Source: Vibrio splendidus
Lineage (GTDB): Bacteria > Pseudomonadota > Gammaproteobacteria > Enterobacterales > Vibrionaceae
DNA: 64,000 nt
Assembly: GCF_002873455.1 (NCBI RefSeq)
Contig: NZ_MCUN01000009.1
Location: 62,001-126,000 of the forward strand
Direction: 5' to 3'
Below the pieces are notes generated by a model, which saw only the letters and a list, made by a program, of their open reading frames with translations, had not been told where the DNA came from and did not search any database. The stretch's first letter is position 1. Every line of letters starts with the position of its first letter. Below, piece by piece: positions 17,340 through 24,771 of the stretch. A program made the position numbers and the translations under genes.

Positions 17340-18605
17340 ATGAATCAACATTGCCAAGAGGTAACCGTAGACCTAAGAAAGGCTCTATTTGGTGTTGCTA
17401 AGGCGCTTGATAACGTCGGCTTCGAAAGCAAAAATCATGGGCAGCGGGTCGGTTATATCGCGTATCGATGTGCTCTGAGTGTCGGATGGGAAGAAGAGCA
17501 GGCGCAACTTGCGTTTTCATTAGGGTTAATTCACGACTGTGGCGTATCGCAAATTGATGAGCAGCTCAGCCTGACTTCTGGGTTTGTTCCAGATTCGAGC
17601 TATCATCATTGCCAAAAGGGGTATCAAATTTTAAAGGAGTGCCCGGTTCTTTCTATATTCGCTAAGCCAGTTCTTTATCATCACACCCCTTGGTTTGAGC
17701 TAAAGAGCATGCACATTAGTGAACTAGAAAAAGAGCTGGCCGCAATCGTAATGCTTGCCGATAGAGTCGATTATCTATATGGCATAACCTCTTCTGATCG
17801 TTACGGAAACCTAACACCAGATGGAAAAGTGAGCATTATTGAACGTTTGACCGAACAAGCGGATGAGATGTTCGAAACCAACCTTGTACAACATATGTGT
17901 GAGTTGGTTGATTTGGATGATTTTTGGTTCTCGATGGAAATCCCTTATATCGAGAACATGAGGGATAACTTTGAACCTGTACCGTTCTTCTCTCAACAAA
18001 TGTCTTTGGATGAGACGGTGGCCTTTGCCGAGTTTATTGCTAATGTTGTTGATACCAAGAGTTCATTTACCTTTAAGCACTCTTTGAAGGTTGGCCAGCT
18101 TTCTGAATATCTCGCCAAGCAGTTGGGTTATTCATACACAACTCAGCGTAAACTCTATTTAGCGGGTCTAGTTCATGACATAGGTAAACTGCAAACACCT
18201 AATGACATTCTACATAAGCCAGATTTACTGACCGAAGAAGAGTATTGCTGCATTAAGCGCCATGCAACGGACACTCGATTTGCACTGCAGGAGCTGTTTA
18301 GTTCTCCTCAGGTTTGCCAATGGGCATCTAATCATCATGAAAGGCTAGATGGCTCAGGTTACCCGATGGGTAAAACGGCGGAAGATCTGGATCAACCAAG
18401 TCGGATCGTCGCTGTGGTGGACGTATTCCAAGCATTATCTCAGTCACGCCCTTATCGTGCGGGTATGACGTTAGAACAGACCTTAGCGATTTTGACGGAT
18501 CACGTAGACAACTATAAGTTGGATAGAGAAGTGTTTGAATGTCTTAAAAAGCACGCGCAATACTGTTTCGAGTTATCAACTGATAAAAGAATGTACGCGT
18601 TTTAA
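17340..18605 (+). CDS. HD-GYP domain cyclic-dinucleotide phosphodiesterase
   Basis: A 421-residue cytoplasmic protein with two HD modules. The N-terminal one (about residues 1-190) is partly preserved (HGQRVGYIAYRC, LGLIHDCGVS). The C-terminal one (about 225-410) is a full HD-GYP domain: FKHSLKVGQLS, LAGLVHDIGKLQTP, IKRHATDT and NHHERLDGSGYP. HD-GYP enzymes hydrolyse c-di-GMP fully to GMP, and some Vibrio members with two HD modules act on 3'3'-cGAMP. Which substrate applies cannot be decided here. It is monocistronic with its own terminator at 18772. Confidence 0.92.
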   Translation: MNQHCQEVTVDLRKALFGVAKALDNVGFESKNHGQRVGYIAYRCALSVGWEEEQAQLAFSLGLIHDCGVSQIDEQLSLTSGFVPDSSYHHCQKGYQILKECPVLSIFAKPVLYHHTPWFELKSMHISELEKELAAIVMLADRVDYLYGITSSDRYGNLTPDGKVSIIERLTEQADEMFETNLVQHMCELVDLDDFWFSMEIPYIENMRDNFEPVPFFSQQMSLDETVAFAEFIANVVDTKSSFTFKHSLKVGQLSEYLAKQLGYSYTTQRKLYLAGLVHDIGKLQTPNDILHKPDLLTEEEYCCIKRHATDTRFALQELFSSPQVCQWASNHHERLDGSGYPMGKTAEDLDQPSRIVAVVDVFQALSQSRPYRAGMTLEQTLAILTDHVDNYKLDREVFECLKKHAQYCFELSTDKRMYAF

Positions 18606-18650
18606 CGCTAGTGAATGCTTATTGGGTGTGAGGCATTGGTGTGATGCACT

Positions 18651-18731
18651 TGTTAGTCATGCATTTGTAAGCCATACATTTTTGTAAACCATGCCTTTTT
18701 GTAAATCATGAATTGGCAAGCCATGCGTTTC
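18651..18731. repeat. Imperfect 15-17-bp tandem repeat, about five units
   Basis: Units of the form GTAARCCATGCNTTTTT recur about five times directly after the HD-GYP gene and before its terminator. The last units are degenerate. It encodes nothing obvious. Confidence 0.5.
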
Positions 18732-18771
18732 AATTCATGCTAAAAGATAAATGACTAAGCACCAGAAACAG

Positions 18772-18801
18772 AAAAGCGATAGCCTCGGCTATCGCTTTTT
18801 T
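18772..18801. terminator. Bidirectional rho-independent terminator
   Basis: AAAAGCGATAGCC pairs with GGCTATCGCTTTT around a 2-nt apex, followed by TT. The strong stem lies between the convergent HD-GYP gene and the PTS operon and should serve both. Confidence 0.9.
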
Positions 18802-18846
18802 AATGGGGGCTCTCAAGAGATAAATATCAGGGTTTAAACCTCGAGA

Positions 18847-19296
18847 TTAGTATCGCTTTAAGATCTCGATGATCTCTTGCTCTGTTTCCGCTGCGATAAT
18901 GGCATCAATGTCATCATCATTTTGGAACAACTCCGATAGCGCCATAATAGTATGGATATGGCTATCTGAGTCCATCGCTGCCAGAGTAATTGAGAGGTAA
19001 ACATCACCGTTATCTTCCGACTCTAAATCAACACCCTTTTTGAATACCGTCACTTGTAGAGATGCTTCGTTCACACCATCTTCAGGACGAGCATGAGGCA
19101 TCGCAATCTTTGGTGCTAGAACATAGTACGCGCCAATGTCCTTGTGCTTTTGTTTGATAGCTTCAACATAGCTTGCTTCAATTTTGTTGCTTGCTAGCAG
19201 TGTTGAACAGGTTAAATCAATCGCAGCATCAACCGTTAGGTTTTCGTCAGAGTTGATGATAACGCCTTGGTTACCGATTAAATCGAATAGGCTCAT
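18847..19296 (-). CDS. ulaC: PTS ascorbate-type EIIA component
   Basis: About 149 residues of a mannitol/fructose-fold EIIA that accepts phosphate from HPr and passes it to EIIB. The phosphorylated His sits in KIAMPHARPEDGVNE (about residues 65-79). I use the ATG that overlaps the EIIC stop as ATGA; an in-frame start 12 bases upstream is the other choice. It is the last gene of the order IIB-IIC-IIA. No ula catabolic enzymes (UlaD, E, F, G) follow, so the transported sugar acid is uncertain. Confidence 0.85.
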   Translation of the reverse strand: MSLFDLIGNQGVIINSDENLTVDAAIDLTCSTLLASNKIEASYVEAIKQKHKDIGAYYVLAPKIAMPHARPEDGVNEASLQVTVFKKGVDLESEDNGDVYLSITLAAMDSDSHIHTIMALSELFQNDDDIDAIIAAETEQEIIEILKRY

Positions 19297-20549
19297 GAAA
19301 CAATCCATCCTAGAATCAGACCAACTACACCGAAGTCGAAGTCAGCAAAGGTTGTTGCTTCAAGACCCAGGCCACCCAGTACAGGAAGTAGCAGCATCGG
19401 TAGGAAAGAGATACACAGACCTTGCGTGAATGAACCTAGGATTGCGCCACGTAAACCGCCAGTTGCGTTACCGTAAACACCTGCCGCACCACCTACGAAG
19501 AAGTGTGGAACCACGCCCGCTACAATGATTGTCCAACCAAGTGCACCTTGTACTGCCATTGCTAGTAGACCAGCAGCGAAAGAACAAAGGAAACCGATAA
19601 GTACCGCGTTTGGCGCTACAGGGAATACCATTGGGCAATCTAGAGCAGGTTTTGCACCCGGAACTAGTTTGTCAGAGATCCCTTTAAATGCAGGAACGAT
19701 TTCAGCAATTAACATCTTCACACCTTGCAATACGATGTAAACACCACCTGCAAAGATTAGAGATTGCATGAAGGTAAATACAACCCAGTTTTGACCGCTT
19801 GATACTGTTTCTACAAACTCGCCGCCCGCAATAATAGATGCAAGCATGAAGAAGATTGCCATTGTTGTTGCTACCGCTACTGGCGTATCACGTAGGAACA
19901 TTAAGCTCTTAGGAACTTGGATGTCTTCTGTTGATTTTGATGTGTCACCGAATTTGCTACCAATGAAGCCAGACACGATGTAAGACAATGTCGAGAAGTG
20001 ACCGATAGCCAGTTGATCAGTACCCATTACTTTTTCAGTGTACTTTTGACCTAGTGCTGGCATCACAACCATTAATGTACCCACAATAATAGAGCCGATT
20101 GCGACTAGAGCTGTGCCTTCAATGTTTGCTGTAGACAGAATTACCGCTACTAACATAGACATGAACATTGTGTGGTGACCCGTTAAGAAAATATATTTTA
20201 AAGGAGTAATACGAGCCAATAAAATATTCACAACGAATGCGAAGAACATAATTAGAGCCATTTCATAACCGAATGCTTCTTGTGCTAATGCAACAATTGC
20301 TTCGTTATTTGGAATAACACCACTTACGCCGAATGCTTCAGTAAATACAACTGAGAAGTTATTTAGTGCGCCAACAAGAGCGCCAGCACCAAAACCTAAA
20401 ATTAGGAAACCCATTACGGTTTTAATTGTGCCTTTTAGAATGGTAGAAATATCAGCTTTTTGTGCGACAAGGCCAATGAAAGCAATTAAACCTACCATGA
20501 TTGCTGGCTCTTTTAATAAGCCGAGCATGAACTCGAAAAAGTTTTGCAT
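19293..20549 (-). CDS. ulaA: PTS ascorbate-type EIIC permease
   Basis: A 418-residue polytopic permease of the UlaA (L-ascorbate PTS) superfamily. It starts FFEFMLGLLKEPAIMVGLIA and continues with family-like segments such as FLTGHHTMFMSML and the Gly-rich FFVGGAAGVYGNATGGLRGA near the C-terminus. It forms the channel through which the substrate is taken up and phosphorylated. It lies 10 bp after the IIB gene and overlaps the IIA gene by 4 bp, so the three are one transcript. Assignment to ascorbate itself rests on family alone. Confidence 0.9.
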   Translation of the reverse strand: MQNFFEFMLGLLKEPAIMVGLIAFIGLVAQKADISTILKGTIKTVMGFLILGFGAGALVGALNNFSVVFTEAFGVSGVIPNNEAIVALAQEAFGYEMALIMFFAFVVNILLARITPLKYIFLTGHHTMFMSMLVAVILSTANIEGTALVAIGSIIVGTLMVVMPALGQKYTEKVMGTDQLAIGHFSTLSYIVSGFIGSKFGDTSKSTEDIQVPKSLMFLRDTPVAVATTMAIFFMLASIIAGGEFVETVSSGQNWVVFTFMQSLIFAGGVYIVLQGVKMLIAEIVPAFKGISDKLVPGAKPALDCPMVFPVAPNAVLIGFLCSFAAGLLAMAVQGALGWTIIVAGVVPHFFVGGAAGVYGNATGGLRGAILGSFTQGLCISFLPMLLLPVLGGLGLEATTFADFDFGVVGLILGWIVS

Positions 20550-20559
20550 AATTTTGACC

Positions 20560-20829
20560 TTACATGAAAGTTTTTAGTTGTTCTTCGATTGATGCTTTGT
20601 CAAAAATATTTTTAAGGCTGATGATGTTCTCTTTCCCGCCTTCTTTTAGTTGGTTTGCAACGTCTGTTGCAGCTACCCAAATATCAGCATTGCTTGATGC
20701 AGCTGAAGATAGATCTTCGTGATCAATTTCTGCTTCGAAACCGATTTTTTTAGCCACTTCTTTTACTGCCATTTCCATCATTAGTGAAGTACCAAGGCCG
20801 TTACCGCAAACTACAAGAATCTTTTTCAT
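20560..20829 (-). CDS. ulaB: PTS ascorbate-type EIIB component
   Basis: An 89-residue phosphocarrier. The phospho-Cys is at residue 8 in ILVVCGNGLGTSLMMEM, the classic lactose/ascorbate-type EIIB P-loop. It heads the operon. Upstream lie several TGTGA-N6-TCNNA-like sites that could bind CRP, as expected for a PTS uptake operon. Confidence 0.92.
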   Translation of the reverse strand: MKKILVVCGNGLGTSLMMEMAVKEVAKKIGFEAEIDHEDLSSAASSNADIWVAATDVANQLKEGGKENIISLKNIFDKASIEEQLKTFM

Positions 20830-20917
20830 AATATTTGTCTCAATTGGATTTTAGGGGTTGAGAAACTGCGTTCTCTTATTGTGTGAGAGCATAGTAATGG
20901 AAATATTCAGATTTCAA

Positions 20918-21005
20918 TAAGATCTACATCACAAAGCGAAAATGAGATTGTGATGGAGATCTCGTTAGGTTGTGTTAAAGATCGAGAGTGAGATCTTGAT
21001 CAAAT
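20918..21005 (-). promoter_or_regulatory. Cluster of CRP-like sites upstream of the PTS operon
   Basis: On the minus strand TGTGATGTAGATCTTA is near 20933-20918. On the plus strand TGTGATGGAGATCTCG lies at 20949-20964, and a third weaker GTGAGATCTTGATCA lies near 20989-21003. Each has one good TGTGA half and one poor half. Catabolite control is plausible for this operon, but none is a strong consensus site. Confidence 0.3.
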
Positions 21006-21113
21006 TTAACTTTTTACTCGAATATGCAACGTATTTTATTGAGAATGGTGCGCTTATTTATTTGAGGCGTTAAGGTATAAATGTCGAGAGGATTTATTTA
21101 GGAAAATGGACAA

Positions 21114-21599
21114 TTAATCGTATCGACCGTAATCGGTAAGCATTTTCTTAAGCATACTATTAACGTCTTTGGTCTTTTTACTTCTTTTGGTTAGTTGGCT
21201 AAGAGAAGTCGGTTTTGGAGCCTCCGTTTTCTCATTATCAACTTCTTCAGTTTTATCTTTCATTTTTTGTACGGCTGGTAATAACATCCGAATTTCTTCG
21301 TTATTCCTATTGGTTAGTACCACAATATTTTCAGATTCAACTTGGGTAATGGTTAATATTCCATGTTTAACGGATTCAACCTTTTCACCAATCATAATAG
21401 ATTCAGGTGCGACAGAACGGTCGGTTAACTGACCTGTACGTAATTTCGCCGCACTGATAGCGCGGATATTTCCGGTGTTTTCAAACGCGACAATAACAGT
21501 ATAGGTATTATAATATTCAACTACTGTCACATAGCCATGTCTATTTGTTTTGAATTTAGCTCCATTGTTCATGTCGTGCGGAGCTTCCATTTTCTTCAA
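21114..21599 (-). CDS. Hypothetical protein with duplicated phage-type beta domain
   Basis: A 161-residue protein. Residues about 14-65 match a small domain I know from phage proteins, often at the front of AP2 or HNH proteins: a tract of the form G-x-K-F-x-T-N, then GYVTVVEYYNTYTVIVAFEN, then a basic G-x-L-x-D. A second, looser copy (IGEKVESVKHGILTITQVES, then NIVVLTNRN) follows at about 67-105. The tail is charged and Lys-rich. It opens with TTG after a GAGAGGA ribosome site; ATG codons at positions 4 and 10 are alternatives. It lies upstream of the PTS genes on the same strand, about 285 bp apart. The function is unknown and nucleic-acid binding is a guess. Confidence 0.6.
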   Translation of the reverse strand: MKKMEAPHDMNNGAKFKTNRHGYVTVVEYYNTYTVIVAFENTGNIRAISAAKLRTGQLTDRSVAPESIMIGEKVESVKHGILTITQVESENIVVLTNRNNEEIRMLLPAVQKMKDKTEEVDNEKTEAPKPTSLSQLTKRSKKTKDVNSMLKKMLTDYGRYD

Positions 21600-21916
21600 G
21601 TGTTTCCTCTCTTAGTCTCGATGGCTGTTATATCTAATCAGCTCTATTAGTATTTTATAGATAATTATTTGGTGAGATCATACAAAGTATATACGCATCT
21701 AAACTTAAGATGAATCTTGAAGTGCCGTGAAATGAGGCAGAGCACAGAAAAGGGATAAGAATTACACAGAATTAACCGAGTGATTACGCTCGTACGTTTA
21801 AAGGCTTAACATTGCAAATTCAACCTCATACAGGTTGTTTACAGTTTTTATGCATACAAATGACGATAAACACAGCGTTTTGTTTAATCCTTGACCGCGC
21901 GATCGTTTGCGTCAAA

Positions 21917-21938
21917 AAATGTGATGAAAGTCTCACTT
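21917..21938 (+). promoter_or_regulatory. Possible CRP site upstream of the nupC leader
   Basis: AAAATGTGATGAAAGTCTCA has the TGTGA-N6-TCNCA layout with one mismatch in the right half. Nucleoside transporters are commonly CRP-activated. A TATACT box lies at 21946-21951, closer than the standard class II geometry would predict. Confidence 0.3.
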
Positions 21939-21956
21939 AACTGTTTATACTTCTTT

Positions 21957-22053
21957 TCCGGTTTTAAGCCGGTGCTTAGCCAATACAAGCCGTCACATGG
22001 ATATGTGAATGACCCCACGGACCGGACCAGCTACGTTCCACTGCTTGTATAAG
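21957..22053 (+). promoter_or_regulatory. Structured 5' leader of the smORF-nupC transcript
   Basis: A closing helix of 8 perfect pairs (ATACAAGC 21983-21990 with GCTTGTAT 22043-22050) encloses a hairpin TCACAT-GGAT-ATGTGA (21993-22008). Just upstream, CCGG/CCGG (21958-21972) and TAAGC/GCTTA (21965-21978) are alternative hairpins sharing bases. The AAGGTG ribosome site of the small ORF begins right after the 3' arm of the closing helix. I do not recognise it as a known riboswitch class. Confidence 0.5.
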
Positions 22054-22064
22054 GTGATTTTTAC

Positions 22065-22184
22065 ATGAACAACTCGTTGTTACAGTCGCTAACGTTGTTA
22101 GCTCCTTCATCGCGTAGCGTTTTGCTTGCGGTTCTTTGTCCTATTCCTTTGATGTCATTCGTTTGGCTCATGTTCACTCTTTAA
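22065..22184 (+). CDS. 39-aa hydrophobic small ORF upstream of nupC
   Basis: A 39-codon frame starting ATG 22065 after AAGGTG and ending TAA 22182-22184. It is Leu-rich with a polar, Ser-rich start (MNNSLLQSLTLLAPSSRS) and a hydrophobic second half (residues about 19-39) that could span the membrane. It sits between the structured leader and the NupC gene, whose start is only 19 bp after its stop. It may be a regulatory leader peptide or a small membrane partner of the transporter. I know no family for it. Confidence 0.5.
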   Translation: MNNSLLQSLTLLAPSSRSVLLAVLCPIPLMSFVWLMFTL

Positions 22185-22202
22185 GGATTACTAGGACACA
22201 TT

Positions 22203-23411
22203 ATGAATATTCTATTTGGTCTTGTCGGTGTTATTGCACTGATTGCTTGCGCATGTCTGCTATCTGAGAGCCGCTCTTCTATTAACTGGAAAACGGTCTC
22301 TCGTGCACTATTACTTCAAATCGGCTTCGCTGCTTTGGTGTTGTATTTCCCGTGGGGACAATTGGCACTAACGAGCATGAGCAATGGTGTTTCAAGCCTG
22401 CTTGGTTTTGCTGACGTTGGTATCGCTTTCCTTTTTGGCGATCTTGCTACTGAAGGTTTCATTTTTGCGATTCGCGTACTTCCAATCATTATCTTCTTCA
22501 GTGCTTTGATCTCTGCGCTTTATTACTTAGGTGTCATGCAGAAAGTGATTCAAGTTCTTGGTGGCGCCGTGCAAAAACTGCTAGGTACCAGTAAAGCTGA
22601 ATCTCTAGTTGCAACAGGTAATATCTTCCTTTCTCAGGGTGAGTCTCCTCTTCTTATTCGTCCCTTTTTAAAGTCTATGACTCGTTCTGAACTGTTTGCT
22701 GTAATGGCGGGCGGCATGGCGTCAGTGGCCGGTAGTGTGCTGGGTGGTTATGCAGGACTAGGTGTTGAACTTAAATACCTGATCGCAGCAAGCTTCATGG
22801 CGGCTCCGGGCAGCCTATTGATGGCGAAGATCATTGTTCCTGAGCGCAGTACGCCAAGTGATTACGAGCACATTGAGCTAGATAAAGCTGACCAAAGCAA
22901 CGTGATCGATGCATTGGCAAGTGGCGCAATGAACGGTATGAAAGTGGCGGTAGCTGTCGGTACTATGCTGGTCGCATTCGTGAGTGTGATTGCAATGGTG
23001 AACACGGGTTTGGAAAGCCTAGGCGAAATGTTCGGTTTTGCGGGTATTACACTGCAAGCTATCTTCGGTTACCTGTTCTCGCCTCTTGCGTGGCTAATTG
23101 GTATCCCGAGTGATGAAGTATTAATGGCGGGTTCTTACATCGGTCAGAAGATCGTGATGAACGAGTTTGTTGCTTTCATCGACTTCGTTGAGAACAAAGC
23201 TCTGCTATCTGAACATAGCCAAGTCATTGTGACTTTTGCTCTATGTGGCTTTGCTAACATTGGTTCTATCGCAATTCAATTAGGTTCGATTGGTGTAATG
23301 GCACCAGAGCGTCGTGCAGAAGTGGCAAACTTAGGTTTGAAAGCGGTAGCGGCTGGTACGCTAGCAAACCTAATGAGTGCATGTTTAGCGGGTATCTTCA
23401 TCCTGCTTTAA
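22203..23411 (+). CDS. nupC: NupC-family concentrative nucleoside transporter
   Basis: A 402-residue inner-membrane importer of nucleosides driven by protons or sodium. Family motifs are present: VATGNIFLSQGESPLLIRPF (about 138-157), followed by AGGMASVAGSVLGGYAGLG. In the C-terminal half are GIPSDEVLMAGSYIGQK and FALCGFANIGSIAIQLGSIG. The length is normal. An AGGA ribosome site lies before the ATG. The gene follows a structured leader and a 39-codon ORF and ends in a long-stem terminator. NupC versus NupX-type specificity is not resolved. Confidence 0.93.
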   Translation: MNILFGLVGVIALIACACLLSESRSSINWKTVSRALLLQIGFAALVLYFPWGQLALTSMSNGVSSLLGFADVGIAFLFGDLATEGFIFAIRVLPIIIFFSALISALYYLGVMQKVIQVLGGAVQKLLGTSKAESLVATGNIFLSQGESPLLIRPFLKSMTRSELFAVMAGGMASVAGSVLGGYAGLGVELKYLIAASFMAAPGSLLMAKIIVPERSTPSDYEHIELDKADQSNVIDALASGAMNGMKVAVAVGTMLVAFVSVIAMVNTGLESLGEMFGFAGITLQAIFGYLFSPLAWLIGIPSDEVLMAGSYIGQKIVMNEFVAFIDFVENKALLSEHSQVIVTFALCGFANIGSIAIQLGSIGVMAPERRAEVANLGLKAVAAGTLANLMSACLAGIFILL

Positions 23412-23461
23412 GCTAGATTAAGTTAAAGTAGCTAGATTCAATAAAAGCGCTTAAATTTAGT

Positions 23462-23514
23462 AAAAGCGGGTATCTTACTTACGGAGTTTACGTAAGAAGG
23501 GTATCCGCTTTTTT
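23462..23514 (+). terminator. Rho-independent terminator of nupC
   Basis: AAAAGCGGGTATCTTACTTACG folds back on CGTAAGAAGGGTATCCGCTTTT with a few bulges, then TT. The stem is unusually long and lies about 50 bp after nupC. Confidence 0.85.
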
Positions 23515-23653
23515 GTGCCTGCTGGTTAGGTTGATTCAGATTCAAACCACTACTTTCATTACTCTGCAGTGTATAAGGCTCACTCGGAAGAGTAATAGAG
23601 CAAGTCCATTTTATCCGATATACTTGAATATCATTAGGTTGCGATTAATATCG

Positions 23654-23713
23654 TTCGGTTTCGGCTAAGAACATTCGGTTTCGACTAAGCACATCCGCTT
23701 TCGATTAAGAATA
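23654..23713. repeat. Imperfect 20-bp tandem repeat, three units
   Basis: Three 20-bp units of the form TTCGGTTTCGACTAAGAACA lie between the nupC terminator and the small membrane protein gene. Confidence 0.6.
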
Positions 23714-23748
23714 ATGGCAACCAAGTCCAATAAATCAAAGGTCTCCCC

Positions 23749-24018
23749 ATGAACATGCGCGTTCTCATCGGTCTTATCACTGCCTTTATCGGCTTGTTTG
23801 CGATGGTTTATCTTATTGCTGGTGGTACTCAGTTTCCTATCTCTCAGTGGCCGCAAGAGGCTTACCACGGTTTAGTCTTCAGCATCGTATGGGGCACTGG
23901 TGTCGCCGCATCGGTGGGGCATTTCTTCTCGGCATTGGTGTTTGTGACTGTTGCAGTGGTTTGCTATGCGATTGGTTATAAGATCGGTGGGCTCTTTTCT
24001 TCCAATTCTAACGCTTAA
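23749..24018 (+). CDS. Small inner-membrane protein, unknown function
   Basis: An 89-residue protein with three hydrophobic segments (about 5-24, 39-55 and 58-80) joined by short loops (GGTQFPISQWPQEAYHG). There is no signal peptidase site and no known motif. An AAGGT ribosome site supports the ATG. It precedes the methyltransferase gene by 45 bp on the same strand, so the two may be co-transcribed. I cannot assign a role. Confidence 0.65.
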   Translation: MNMRVLIGLITAFIGLFAMVYLIAGGTQFPISQWPQEAYHGLVFSIVWGTGVAASVGHFFSALVFVTVAVVCYAIGYKIGGLFSSNSNA

Positions 24019-24063
24019 TCTCACTAAGGTGTGCTGATGTTCATTACAGTGGGACAGATTTGA

Positions 24064-24675
24064 ATGCACTGGTGTGATCGTTGGAAGGTGTATCGCTATC
24101 ACCGAAAGCAGACTAAGCGCTCAAATGGCGACCAAGCCAAAGCTCTAGGTTGGACTAGCGAAGAGAGTCAATTGTGTCGCTTTGAAGTGATCGCTCGTTC
24201 GGCTGACTTCGAAAAGAAAAGTGTTTTGGATTTGGGCTGTGGTTATGGCGAGCTGTTTGCACTGCTCGACAGTATCTATCGAATTCAATCGTACACAGGC
24301 GTTGATCAACACGCAGACTTTCTGAAAAAGGCCAAGCAAAACTACACTGAAGATCGTTGTCAGTTTTTGTCGGGAGACATGAGCAAAATGAGCCTTGAGG
24401 TGCACGATATTGTTATCGCCAGTGGCTCGTTGAATTATATCTCCCGTGATTCTGATTACCTGACAAACATGATTACTCGTATGTATGAATTGGCGAATCA
24501 CACGGTGATCTTCAATCTGTTGAACTCAAGTTATTATCCATCACGAAATACCTTAATGAGTTATCACCCTCAAGGTGTCTATCGCTTCTGTAAAACGCTT
24601 TGTGATGATGTCTCTTTGATAGAAGGTTACGCAGAAGGGGATTTCACGATAGTGATGAACAAAGCCGTGTTCTGA
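24064..24675 (+). CDS. Class I SAM-dependent methyltransferase
   Basis: A 203-residue soluble methyltransferase. The SAM-binding motif I is VLDLGCGYGELFALL (about 54-68), with the acidic motif II in YTGVDQHADFLKKAK and a later motif VHDIVIASGSLNYIS. The basic N-terminus (RWKVYRYHRKQTKRSNGD) may contact nucleic acid or another anionic substrate. The methyl acceptor cannot be told. A shared terminator follows at 24707. Confidence 0.88.
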   Translation: MHWCDRWKVYRYHRKQTKRSNGDQAKALGWTSEESQLCRFEVIARSADFEKKSVLDLGCGYGELFALLDSIYRIQSYTGVDQHADFLKKAKQNYTEDRCQFLSGDMSKMSLEVHDIVIASGSLNYISRDSDYLTNMITRMYELANHTVIFNLLNSSYYPSRNTLMSYHPQGVYRFCKTLCDDVSLIEGYAEGDFTIVMNKAVF

Positions 24676-24706
24676 GTCTGAATGAAGTGTTGGTGTGGTA
24701 AGAATT

Positions 24707-24743
24707 AAAAAAGCCGCATGCCTTGAGAGGTTTGCGGCTTTTT
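24707..24743. terminator. Bidirectional rho-independent terminator
   Basis: AAAAAGCCGCA pairs with TTGCGGCTTTTT (one G-U pair at the apex side) and has T-runs on both strands. It lies between the convergent methyltransferase and DUF3541-like genes. Confidence 0.85.
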
Positions 24744-24771
24744 AGGTTTTTATAGATGAACTCCGGAGTTT

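Noticed and set aside
19184..19429. Plus-strand frames within the PTS genes and similar frames elsewhere
   Set aside because: They are shadows of well-supported genes on the opposite strand.
21957..22053. nupC leader as an adenine/guanine riboswitch
   Set aside because: The conserved three-way-junction core of purine riboswitches is not present.
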